Program-made: the position numbers and the translations under genes
The notes under the pieces: model-generated
What the model was told of the DNA's origin: nothing
Databases searched by the model: none
Seen by the model: only the letters and a program-made list of their open reading frames with translations
IMG/VR virus record: IMGVR_UViG_3300025679_000010
Location: 1 to 46,609 of that record
Strand: one strand, 5' to 3'
Length of the DNA: 46,609 nt
Source: a virus
Shown: positions 1 to 7,035 of the stretch, in pieces
How positions within the stretch are numbered: the stretch's first letter is position 1
Layout: every line of letters begins with the position of its first letter

Positions 1-11
1 GTGAGCGTGCG
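1..11. repeat. Terminal direct repeat, left copy
   Basis: GTGAGCGTGCG begins the window and is repeated exactly as its last 11 bases (46599-46609). This suggests a complete linear genome with a filled-in cohesive end, or a circular map opened here. A lambda-type terminase (4783-6756) makes short 5' overhangs in known relatives, which fits an 11-base cos. Direct end determination is lacking. Confidence 0.6.
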
Positions 12-151
12 CGCGTTAGGGCACTAGATTCGTCGCGTCAAAACCCTTGTGATTACAACATTATACGCGTCCAGGTGGGTTCTCCCCTTCTCTTTTGTGT
101 AAAAGAACTGCAAATTTGGAATATGAATTCCCCAATCCCCCGGAGCGTTTC
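12..151. other. Left-end non-coding leader
   Basis: About 140 bases precede the first gene. I see a short palindrome TTGTGATTACAA near 47-58 and an AT-rich TTATACG at 61-67, but no well-spaced -35/-10 pair. If the molecule is circular, transcription entering from the rightward genes ending at 46494 could read through into the modification operon. A cos-flanking terminase binding site could also lie here, but I cannot identify one. Confidence 0.3.
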
Positions 152-709
152 ATGGCGCTCGCGATAAAACTTGTTCCGGTCACAGACCTCAAACCGGCCG
201 CCTATAACCCCCGTGCAATTTCGCCCGAATCCCTGGAAGGCTTGAAGAGTTCGCTCACCCGGTTCGGCATGGTCGACCCCGTGATCGTAAACATGACCAC
301 CGGAAATATGGTCGGCGGACACCAGCGACTTACGGCCGCGATCGCACTCGGATGGAAAGAGGTTCCGTGCGTCCACGTCGCGCTCTCGCTCATCGAGGAG
401 AAGGCGCTCAACGTCACACTGAATAATCAGCGCATCTCCGGTCACTTCACCGACGGGCTTCAAACCCTTCTCGAAGAGATCCGTCTCGAGTTCGAGGATA
501 ATGACTTCACCGACCTGAAGCTCGACGAGCTCGTAATCGGCGACGCCTTCAGCGAAGGCGGATCGCACGTCGCGAACACCGAAGAAAATCTCGACGGGCT
601 CAAGCACACGTTCAAAGTAAAATGTCCGCCGGAAATTAAGGACGAAGTTCTGGTCATTCTCAAGCGCGCGTTCATCGAAACTTCGCTTGAAGGCGTGGAG
701 GTCGTCTAG
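152..709 (+). CDS. ParB-like N-terminal nuclease-domain protein
   Basis: A 185-residue protein with a ParB/sulfiredoxin fold. It has a 'tDLKPAAYNPR' strand-turn near residues 9-19 and the conserved GGHQRL motif around residue 53 that binds a nucleotide phosphate in this family. Start ATG 152 is chosen because GGAGC lies six bases upstream; an earlier in-frame start at 95 has no ribosome site. The stop TAG shares its last G with the GTG start of dpdA (TAGTG), so the two are coupled. Stand-alone ParB-like domains are common beside phage DNA-modification enzymes, where they may act in DNA binding or nicking. No segregation partner (ParA) or parS site is visible, so plasmid-style partitioning is unlikely. 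The exact role is unknown. Confidence 0.8.
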   Translation: MALAIKLVPVTDLKPAAYNPRAISPESLEGLKSSLTRFGMVDPVIVNMTTGNMVGGHQRLTAAIALGWKEVPCVHVALSLIEEKALNVTLNNQRISGHFTDGLQTLLEEIRLEFEDNDFTDLKLDELVIGDAFSEGGSHVANTEENLDGLKHTFKVKCPPEIKDEVLVILKRAFIETSLEGVEVV

Positions 710-1530
710 TGCTCAGCTTTCTTTGCGCATACCCTTACGTCGATAAAGGAGTCATCGAACTGATTCGCGCGAATGAAAAACGCGTGCGCTTCGTTCTCGA
801 CTCTGGGGCGTTCACCGCATGGAAATCCGGTAAGGAAATAAAACTCGATAACTACTGTAAGTTTATTGAAACCTTACCCTTCAAGCCCTGGCGTTATTTC
901 GCTCTCGATGTGGTCGGTGACCCCCACGGCACCCTCAAGAACTACGAAGCGATGCGAGCGCGCGGCTTCACCCCGGTCCCGATTTTCACGCGCGGAGAAG
1001 ACCCATCTGTCCTTGAGGATTATTACAAAACGAGCGACGTGGTCGGAATCGGCGGGCTCGTCGGCACGCAAGGGAATAAGGGCTTCGTCAAGGGGATCAT
1101 GAAACGCGTGAACGGTCGGAAGGTTCACTGGCTCGGCTTCACCAATTTCGATTTCGTAAAAGTTTATAAGCCTTATATGTGCGACTCGTCTTCATGGGAG
1201 GGTGGCGCCCGCTTCGGTGTCGCGCAACTTTACCTCGGGCGCGGTCACCGGGATAAGGTCTCGCGCGATGATTTTCGCAAGGGCATCAACGATCAATGCC
1301 CAAAGGTCCAGGCAATAAAACGCCTGGGGATGGACCCGCGCGAGGCCATAGACCCGAAAAAATGGGTGGGCGGGATGAGCTTTCAGCGGCGCCTTAGCGC
1401 TGCGAGTGGAGTCGCCCAGTCGCTCGACGTCGAGAAGCATCTCGGCACTCACCAGTTCTTGGCATTCACCACCGCATACGCCGGGAGAATGCTTGTCGAT
1501 GCATTCAATCAAATTAGGAGAGAGGCATGA
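709..1530 (+). CDS. dpdA: DpdA-like DNA 7-deazaguanine transglycosylase
   Basis: A 273-residue TIM-barrel enzyme of the tRNA-guanine transglycosylase superfamily, phage DNA type. The LDSGAFTAW motif (about residues 30-38) carries one of the two expected catalytic aspartates, and ALDVVGDP (about 64-71) is the next conserved strand. The four-cysteine zinc site of tRNA TGTs is absent, as in DNA-acting DpdA proteins. It would swap guanine in phage DNA for preQ0 or a relative. The start is GTG 709 with GGAGG eight bases upstream, overlapping the ParB-like stop. Its own stop overlaps the ATG of queC (ATGA). The four preQ0 synthesis genes that follow strongly support the DNA-modification reading. 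Substrate sequence preference cannot be read from the gene. Confidence 0.87.
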   Translation: MLSFLCAYPYVDKGVIELIRANEKRVRFVLDSGAFTAWKSGKEIKLDNYCKFIETLPFKPWRYFALDVVGDPHGTLKNYEAMRARGFTPVPIFTRGEDPSVLEDYYKTSDVVGIGGLVGTQGNKGFVKGIMKRVNGRKVHWLGFTNFDFVKVYKPYMCDSSSWEGGARFGVAQLYLGRGHRDKVSRDDFRKGINDQCPKVQAIKRLGMDPREAIDPKKWVGGMSFQRRLSAASGVAQSLDVEKHLGTHQFLAFTTAYAGRMLVDAFNQIRREA

Positions 1531-2192
1531 AAGTCGTCGTCGTTTTGTCGGGTGGAATGGATTCAAGCGCCGCGCTCGGATGGGCGAAGGGCGTCGGTGG
1601 TCACGCAATCATCGGCGCGCTGTCGTTCTGGTACGGCTCGAAACACAACGACCGAGAATGGGAATCGGCACAGGAAATCGCCGACCATTACGACGTTCGG
1701 ATCCAACGCGCGCGGCTTGACTTCGTGGCCGACACCTTCAAGAGTGACCTCCTGAAAACCGGAGGAGAAATTCCCGAGGGTCATTACGCAGATCCATCGA
1801 TGCAGCGAACCGTCGTCCCATTTCGGAACGGTATTATGTTGGCGATCGCCGCCGGATACGCCGAGAGTCTTGGCGCGGAAGCGATCGTTCTTGGGAATCA
1901 CTTCGGTGATCACGCTGTCTATCCAGACTGCCGGAAAGATTTTATCGACCCGATGGCTGCGGCGATCGAAGCCGGAACTTACGCAAAGATCAAACTCCTT
2001 TCGCCGTTCCTGAAGGCGACGAAAACCGACATCGCGAAGCACGGATTGTTGTGGGGAGTTCCGTTCGGGCTCACTTGGTCCTGCTACAAGGGCGGTCGAT
2101 TGCACTGCGGAAAATGCGGAACATGCGTTGAACGAATTGAAGCGTTCAAAGAAGCGGGAATTAAAGACCCGACGGAGTATCTTGAAGCATGA
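1527..2192 (+). CDS. queC: 7-cyano-7-deazaguanine (preQ0) synthase QueC
   Basis: A 221-residue ATP-dependent enzyme that converts 7-carboxy-7-deazaguanine plus ammonia to preQ0. The N-terminal PP-loop LSGGMDSSAAL (residues 6-16) binds ATP. The C-terminal zinc site has four cysteines in CYKGGRLHCGKCGTC, about residues 187-201. Length and motif order match bacterial QueC. ATG 1527 overlaps the dpdA stop. This is the last step of the preQ0 pathway and hands product to DpdA. No amidotransferase domain is fused, so it looks like plain QueC rather than the Gat-QueC type that makes the archaeosine-like base. Confidence 0.95.
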   Translation: MKVVVVLSGGMDSSAALGWAKGVGGHAIIGALSFWYGSKHNDREWESAQEIADHYDVRIQRARLDFVADTFKSDLLKTGGEIPEGHYADPSMQRTVVPFRNGIMLAIAAGYAESLGAEAIVLGNHFGDHAVYPDCRKDFIDPMAAAIEAGTYAKIKLLSPFLKATKTDIAKHGLLWGVPFGLTWSCYKGGRLHCGKCGTCVERIEAFKEAGIKDPTEYLEA

Positions 2193-2608
2193 TTGTTATT
2201 ATTCCTTGCGGCGCAAGAAAGTTAAAAAATAAAACCTTCGCAAAAGACCTATATATAGGCCCATATTTTAAAATGAATTTAAAATGGGCAAAAAGCGTTA
2301 CTCACGACGATTGTATTTTTATTTTATCTGCAAAACACGGTCTCCTAAACCTTTACTCAAAAATCGAACCATATGATTTATTTATGGGATCACCCGGCTC
2401 TGTAAGTTCTGAAACAATTAATAAGCAGGCAATTGATTTAAAAATTTTAGACCAGAATATTTTTGCTTTGGGTGGATCTAATTATATCTCTGCGTTAAAA
2501 AAAGCGGGAATAAAAGTTTGTGCGCCCGTAAGGGGACCAATGGGAGTTCAGATGGGAATTTTAAAAAAGAACATCGGCAAAAAACCAAAATGGGTTGAGG
2601 TAATTTAA
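2189..2608 (+). CDS. DUF6884-like protein in the preQ0 operon
   Basis: A 139-residue protein beginning IIPCGARKL, with AKDLYIGPYFKMNL (about 18-31), ILSAKHGLL (about 45-53) and PYDLFMG. These are the hallmarks I know from DUF6884/YaaA-related proteins. The cysteine, the lysine-rich loop and the KHGL strand look like a conserved active or binding surface. It is plainly A+T-rich, with runs of AAAAAT and many TTA/AAA/ATA codons, unlike queC before it and queD after it, so it was probably acquired separately. The start overlaps the queC stop (ATGA) and its stop overlaps queD (TAATG), so it is wired into the operon. It may act in substrate handling or further alteration of the deazaguanine base. 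That is inference from position only. Confidence 0.65.
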   Translation: MIVIIPCGARKLKNKTFAKDLYIGPYFKMNLKWAKSVTHDDCIFILSAKHGLLNLYSKIEPYDLFMGSPGSVSSETINKQAIDLKILDQNIFALGGSNYISALKKAGIKVCAPVRGPMGVQMGILKKNIGKKPKWVEVI

Positions 2609-3048
2609 TGTTCTCTTCGACGAAATCTTTTTGGAATTACCCGTGCTCGCATCGCCAATGGAAACACCCAGGTCAGTGCGCCTATATCCACGGGTATTCG
2701 CGGAGCTTCCATTTCACCTTTGGCGCTCACACTTTGACCGACACGCATTTCGTTGTCGACTTCGGAAGCCTCAAAGCGTTCAAGGCGAAGCTCGATGATT
2801 GGTTTGATCACACTCTTTTGATTAACGAAAACGACCCAATGCTGCCGGAATTCCGTGAATTAGAGGTCAAAGGAGCGGCAAAATTAACGGTTTTACCTAA
2901 CGTGGGAATGGAAGGAACCGCTCATTTTCTCTGGCTTCAGATGAACGAATTCCTCTTCACGGCGACCGGAGGAAGGGCTTTTTGCACGAAGGTTGAAGTC
3001 CGCGAGAACGATAAAAACAGCGGTATTTTTGAGGAGCTTCCAGAGTGA
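2608..3048 (+). CDS. queD: QueD-like 6-carboxytetrahydropterin synthase
   Basis: A 146-residue member of the 6-pyruvoyl-tetrahydropterin synthase family. In preQ0 synthesis QueD converts dihydroneopterin triphosphate to 6-carboxytetrahydropterin. The catalytic-cysteine and zinc region is near residues 13-32, with SH, then CAYIHGYS and FHFTF. The later DHTLLIN stretch corresponds to the family's conserved Asp-His. The usual HGH zinc motif reads HGY here, so one expected histidine ligand is a tyrosine. A nearby histidine, as in SFHF, might substitute. ATG 2608 overlaps the preceding stop, and the stop overlaps the queE GTG. Flanking queC, queE and folE make QueD far likelier than a biopterin enzyme. 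Confidence 0.87.
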   Translation: MFSSTKSFWNYPCSHRQWKHPGQCAYIHGYSRSFHFTFGAHTLTDTHFVVDFGSLKAFKAKLDDWFDHTLLINENDPMLPEFRELEVKGAAKLTVLPNVGMEGTAHFLWLQMNEFLFTATGGRAFCTKVEVRENDKNSGIFEELPE

Positions 3049-3671
3049 AAATGTATCGAATCAAGTCGGCTTTCGGGCCGACAATCCAGGGTGAGGGATC
3101 GGCCACCGGTACCGTCGTGAAGTTCCTGCGCTTCGCCGGGTGCAACCGGTGGACCGGACTCGAGAAGGATCGCGCGAAATCTGTCTGCTGGTATTGCGAC
3201 ACGGACTTCAGAGACGGCGTTCAGATGACGCCGATCGAAATTCTCGCATGGCTCGACCGGCTTGGTCCGGCGAAGGTCGTGGTTATCTCCGGCGGTGAGG
3301 CCACGCTTCAGATCGATGAGCCATTACTCCTCTCGCTCACGGCTCACGGCTACCGGCTTCACCTGGAAACGAACGGTTCTAGGGCGCTCGGTGATCTCGC
3401 CGGCTTCTTCGAGCATATTACTTGTTCGCCAAAGCAGAGTTTCGAAGAAACGAAACTTGAATACGCGACAGACCTGAAGCTTCTGTTCCCTCCCGTTCAA
3501 GAGTCCGTCACGATCGAGGGCTTCAAGAAGTTCGATTCGCATAATCAATTTCTCCAACCGGTTCACTGCGAAACGTACCAAGAGAATCTTCAGGCCACGA
3601 TCAAAAAACTGTACGAGAATCCTGAGTGGCGCTTGTCGCTCCAGACTCACAAAATCACGGGGGTTGAATGA
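3045..3671 (+). CDS. queE: Radical-SAM 7-carboxy-7-deazaguanine synthase QueE
   Basis: A 208-residue enzyme that rearranges 6-carboxytetrahydropterin to 7-carboxy-7-deazaguanine. It begins with the QueE-type [11 protein letters not shown] stretch (about 5-15). The iron-sulfur ligands are three cysteines spaced C-x14-C-x2-C (about residues 31-49, ending CWYC), the noncanonical spacing known for QueE rather than the CxxxCxxC of most radical SAM proteins. [11 protein letters not shown] (about 79-89) is the SAM-binding GGE strand. GTG 3045 overlaps the queD stop and has GAGGAG upstream; ATG 3051 is an alternative. The stop overlaps folE (ATGA). Confidence 0.94.
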   Translation: MKMYRIKSAFGPTIQGEGSATGTVVKFLRFAGCNRWTGLEKDRAKSVCWYCDTDFRDGVQMTPIEILAWLDRLGPAKVVVISGGEATLQIDEPLLLSLTAHGYRLHLETNGSRALGDLAGFFEHITCSPKQSFEETKLEYATDLKLLFPPVQESVTIEGFKKFDSHNQFLQPVHCETYQENLQATIKKLYENPEWRLSLQTHKITGVE

Positions 3672-4237
3672 GAGTATCGAAGGCGTCAAAAAAAGAAATG
3701 GATCTCGTGCGCGGAATTCTTATCGCGATCGGTGAAGACCCGACGCGCGAAGGCTTGCTCGACACTCCGAAAAGAGTCTCGAAATCTTGGAAAGAGATTT
3801 TCTCTGGCTATAAGCTCGATCCGGTAAAGATCCTCGCGACTGCGTTTAAAGACGGCTCGTGTGATGAGATGGTTATCCTGCGCGACATCGAATTCAGTTC
3901 GACGTGCGAACATCACATGCTCCCGTTCCGTGGAAAAGCGCACGTCGGCTACCTTCCGAACGGCTCCGTCGTCGGGCTCTCAAAGCTCGCGCGCGTGGTC
4001 GATTGCTTCGCGAAGCGTTTGCAGATTCAAGAGAAGATGACCACCCAGATCGCCGAAGCGATCAACGCCGCGCTGAAGCCAAAGGGTGTCGCGGTCGTCA
4101 TCGAAGCCCATCACCAGTGCATGAGCTGTCGGGGTGTGAATAAGCAAGGAACGACGATGGTCACTTCGTCGATGTCTGGGCGGTTCAGAGAAAGCGCGGA
4201 AGCGCGCGGCGAATTCCTGATTTTGATGCGCGGATAA
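3668..4237 (+). CDS. folE: GTP cyclohydrolase I FolE
   Basis: A 189-residue enzyme that opens GTP to 7,8-dihydroneopterin triphosphate, the first step towards preQ0. Family motifs are present in order: [14 protein letters not shown] (about 18-31), [10 protein letters not shown] (about 77-86) with the zinc-binding Cys-Glu-His-His, and HQCMSCRG (about 148-155) with the second zinc cysteine. Length matches bacterial type I enzymes. The start overlaps the queE stop, and three bases separate its stop from the terminase small subunit ATG, so the modification operon runs straight into the packaging genes. It lets the phage draw on the GTP pool without relying on host FolE. Confidence 0.96.
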   Translation: MRVSKASKKEMDLVRGILIAIGEDPTREGLLDTPKRVSKSWKEIFSGYKLDPVKILATAFKDGSCDEMVILRDIEFSSTCEHHMLPFRGKAHVGYLPNGSVVGLSKLARVVDCFAKRLQIQEKMTTQIAEAINAALKPKGVAVVIEAHHQCMSCRGVNKQGTTMVTSSMSGRFRESAEARGEFLILMRG

Positions 4238-4240
4238 TCT

Positions 4241-4786
4241 ATGGCGTTGATGAATTTTTCCGAGTACGCGAAGCATCGCGGGGTCACCCAGCAAGCGGTG
4301 AGCTATGCGGTACAGGAAGGCCGGATCACCGTCACGGTTGATCCGAAAAATGGGAAGCGCTTCATTGATTCAGAGCGCGCCGACGGCGAGTGGGATAAGA
4401 ATACTGATTACGCCAGGCACCCAGAAAAAGAGAGTGCGAAAGAGCGCCGTGAAAACGGGGCTGAGAAGGTTGAATCGGTTCCTGGGGCGGGATCGCGTAC
4501 CGGAAACACCCCGACCATAACCGAGTCGAAGCAGATCAAGGAAGCGTTCCTCGCGCGCATCGCGAAACTCGAATATGAGCGCATGTCAGGCAAGGTCGTA
4601 CCGCTCGACGAGATGAATCGCGAATGGTTGAAGGTGTGCGGCGCTGTAAAAACGAAACTTCTCGGAATTCCTTCAAAGCTCAAGGGGAAACTCGAACACC
4701 TTACGCTTGAAGATATCGCAACGATCGAAGACGAAATCCGAGCTGCGATGGCTGACCTCTCGGATAATCGCGGCGAGATGCTATGA
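4241..4786 (+). CDS. Terminase small subunit (Nu1-like)
   Basis: A 181-residue protein opening with a helix-turn-helix of Nu1 style (EYAKHRGVTQQAVSYAVQEG, about 6-25). A charged linker follows, then a helical C-terminal half with KLEYERMSGKVVP (about 110-122), typical of small terminase subunits that recruit the large subunit. It should bind the cos/pac region and position TerL. Its last codons overlap the TerL ATG (ATGA). If the ends of the window are cos, the binding site lies more than 4 kb from this gene, unlike lambda where cos adjoins Nu1. Confidence 0.85.
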   Translation: MALMNFSEYAKHRGVTQQAVSYAVQEGRITVTVDPKNGKRFIDSERADGEWDKNTDYARHPEKESAKERRENGAEKVESVPGAGSRTGNTPTITESKQIKEAFLARIAKLEYERMSGKVVPLDEMNREWLKVCGAVKTKLLGIPSKLKGKLEHLTLEDIATIEDEIRAAMADLSDNRGEML

Positions 4787-6756
4787 GTTCACCAGCCGTC
4801 GCCGTCCTGGTTGACGCGTTTTTCGAGCATCTCAGGCCACCGCCGCGCCTTCGGTTGAGTCAATGGGCCGACCGATACGCTTACCTCTCGGCCGAAAGCT
4901 CGGCAGAGTCTGGGAAATGGCGGAACATTCCGTATCAGATCGGAATGATGGACGCGATGACCGATCCACGGATCTGGAAGATCGTCGTAAAAAAATCAGC
5001 CCGCGTCGGATACACGAAAATCATCGGCCACCTTTGCGGGTACCATATCCATTATGACCCTTGCCCGATCGGGATCGTGCAGCCGACCGAGGGAGACGCC
5101 GAAGGGTATTCCAAAGAAGAAATTGCGCCGATGATCCGCGATACTCCGGTCATCGAAAAGCTCGTGTCCGATGCGAAGGCAAAAGACGGCTCGAACACGA
5201 TGACTCAGAAGATGTTTCCCGGTGGATCGCTCTCGCTGATCGGAGCGAATACGGCGACAGGGTTTAGACGGGTCTCTCGTCGGATTATGATTTTCGACGA
5301 AGTGGACGGGTATCCTCTTTCGGCAGGAACCGAAGGCGATCCGGTCAAGCTCGGAACGAAGCGAACCGAGTATTACTGGAACCGAAAAATCGTCATGGGT
5401 TCAACACCGACGACGAATCTTCTTTCGAGAATTACGCCTGAATTTGATGCGAGTGATAAGCGCTTTTATAATGTGCCTTGCCCGCACTGTCAGGCTGCGC
5501 AGGTTTTAAAATTTGCAAACCTGAAATGGATCGAAGGTCAACCGGAGACGGCGCATTTTGTCTGCGAAAAAAACGGATGCGTAATCGAGCACAAGTGGAA
5601 AAGGTGGATGGTGGAGCAAGCCCACCTCCGACAAGAAGCAGATCAGAAATCAGGATACGGATGGGTCGCAACCCGTCCAACGAAAGGCGTCGCCGGCTTC
5701 CATATCTGGGCAGCCTATTCCTATTCGCCTAACGCGTCTTGGGAGTCGATCGCTCGAGAATCAGAAGAAGCGAAGGCCGGAGGAATCGAGCTTTTAAAAA
5801 CTTTCATAAATACTTTGCTTGGAGAAGAGTGGCAAGAAAAGGGCGACGCACCTGAGTGGCGGCGTCTATACGATCGCCGCGAAGCATACCCTGTCGGAAT
5901 TATCCCAGAAGGCGGTCTCTTCATTACCGCTGGCGTCGACGTTCAAGGGAACCGTCTTGAAATGGGAATCTGGGCGTGGGGAGTCGGGCGAGATCGGTGG
6001 GCAGTCGACTATCAGATAATTCACGGAGACACGTCTGACCTTGGTCCCGAGGGTCCGTGGGCCGAACTTTCGAAAAGGATCAGCAAGTATTATAAAACGA
6101 GCGCCGGAGTCAGTCTTCCGATTCAGATGACCGCGATCGATTCCGGGTATAACACGCAGGTCGTCTATCAGTTCGTTCGCCGGTATCCGTCGAACCGCGT
6201 GATCGCGACCAAGGGCGTGGACACGCAGCTCCCGATTGTTTCGACACCGACTGCGGTGGACGTAGCGATCCAGGGGCGCAGACTGAAGCGCGGATTGCTG
6301 ATGTGGCCGGTCGGCGTTGGGACCGGGAAGACAGAAATCTATGGCTTTCTAAGAATGGAGAATCCGACCGACGAAGAAAAATTGGCGCGAGGGTACCCTC
6401 CCGGCTTCGTCCATTTTCCTGAGTTCAACGAAGATTGGTTCAAGCAACTCACCGCCGAAGTCCTCGTAAAAAAGCGAACGAAGGGTCGAAGTGGAATTCG
6501 GATGCACTGGGAGAAGCAATACGAGCGAAACGAAGTTCTCGACTGCGCGGTTCTCGCGCGAGCTGCCGCCGCCGTATTCGGGATCGATCGCTTCGGCGAG
6601 GAAGACTGGGCACAGCTTACCGGGTACATCGGCGAAGCGGTCACCACGAAGCCCGGAATGGTTCCGGCTGCGGAAGTTCTTCCCATTGACGAGAAAGCGC
6701 CGCAAAGCAGCATGGAACCGACACTCGTTCGAAAGCCTTCTCGCTCGTACCGATGA
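4783..6756 (+). CDS. Terminase large subunit (lambda GpA family)
   Basis: A 657-residue packaging ATPase-nuclease. Residues about 62-80 include KKSARVGYTK, the variant Walker A of GpA proteins. RIMIFDEVDGYP (about 167-178) is Walker B. A cysteine pair CPHC near 233 and a second Cys pair near 259 form the expected zinc region. ITAGVDVQGNRLE (about 382-394) begins the RNase H-like nuclease with its catalytic Asp. It moves DNA into the prohead and cuts concatemers, usually leaving a short staggered end in this family, consistent with the 11-base terminal repeat. Order TerS-TerL-gpW-portal matches lambda. Confidence 0.95.
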   Translation: MSSPAVAVLVDAFFEHLRPPPRLRLSQWADRYAYLSAESSAESGKWRNIPYQIGMMDAMTDPRIWKIVVKKSARVGYTKIIGHLCGYHIHYDPCPIGIVQPTEGDAEGYSKEEIAPMIRDTPVIEKLVSDAKAKDGSNTMTQKMFPGGSLSLIGANTATGFRRVSRRIMIFDEVDGYPLSAGTEGDPVKLGTKRTEYYWNRKIVMGSTPTTNLLSRITPEFDASDKRFYNVPCPHCQAAQVLKFANLKWIEGQPETAHFVCEKNGCVIEHKWKRWMVEQAHLRQEADQKSGYGWVATRPTKGVAGFHIWAAYSYSPNASWESIARESEEAKAGGIELLKTFINTLLGEEWQEKGDAPEWRRLYDRREAYPVGIIPEGGLFITAGVDVQGNRLEMGIWAWGVGRDRWAVDYQIIHGDTSDLGPEGPWAELSKRISKYYKTSAGVSLPIQMTAIDSGYNTQVVYQFVRRYPSNRVIATKGVDTQLPIVSTPTAVDVAIQGRRLKRGLLMWPVGVGTGKTEIYGFLRMENPTDEEKLARGYPPGFVHFPEFNEDWFKQLTAEVLVKKRTKGRSGIRMHWEKQYERNEVLDCAVLARAAAAVFGIDRFGEEDWAQLTGYIGEAVTTKPGMVPAAEVLPIDEKAPQSSMEPTLVRKPSRSYR

Positions 6757-6798
6757 ATTCAGGTGCGGGAACCTGTATCAGTGAAGTAGGCTTTGAAT

Positions 6799-7035
6799 AT
6801 GGCGTGGAGCTCCGACGATCTTGCTGACCTTGAAGCGGCGATTGCGCAAGGCGCGATGGTCGTAAAATATACCGACAAGACGGTTCAATATCGTTCTCTT
6901 GACGAGATGATGAGAATCAGAGACCTCATGCGAAAAGAACTTGGTCTTAGCGATCCCTGCAAGAGCCGAATCTATCCGAGATTTTCAAAGGGCTTTTGGC
7001 GCGGACGGGACGATGACTGGGGTGATGACCGTTGA
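6799..7035 (+). CDS. gpW-like head-tail joining protein
   Basis: A 78-residue protein with LADLEAAIAQGAMVVKYTDKTVQYRSLDEMMRI compressed as in lambda gpW: a helix, a beta hairpin with Tyr-Thr-Asp-Lys, then a second helix. gpW closes the portal and makes room for the tail. ATG 6799 is preferred to TTG 6793 because AAGTAGG lies at suitable spacing. The TGA stop overlaps the TTG start of the portal gene. Position between TerL and portal is exactly as in lambda. The C-terminal tail is Asp/Arg-rich. Confidence 0.85.
   Translation: MAWSSDDLADLEAAIAQGAMVVKYTDKTVQYRSLDEMMRIRDLMRKELGLSDPCKSRIYPRFSKGFWRGRDDDWGDDR

Noticed and set aside
12-151. Possible sigma-70 promoter TTGTGA...TTATAC before the ParB-like gene
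   Set aside because: The boxes are only eight bases apart, which is far too close.
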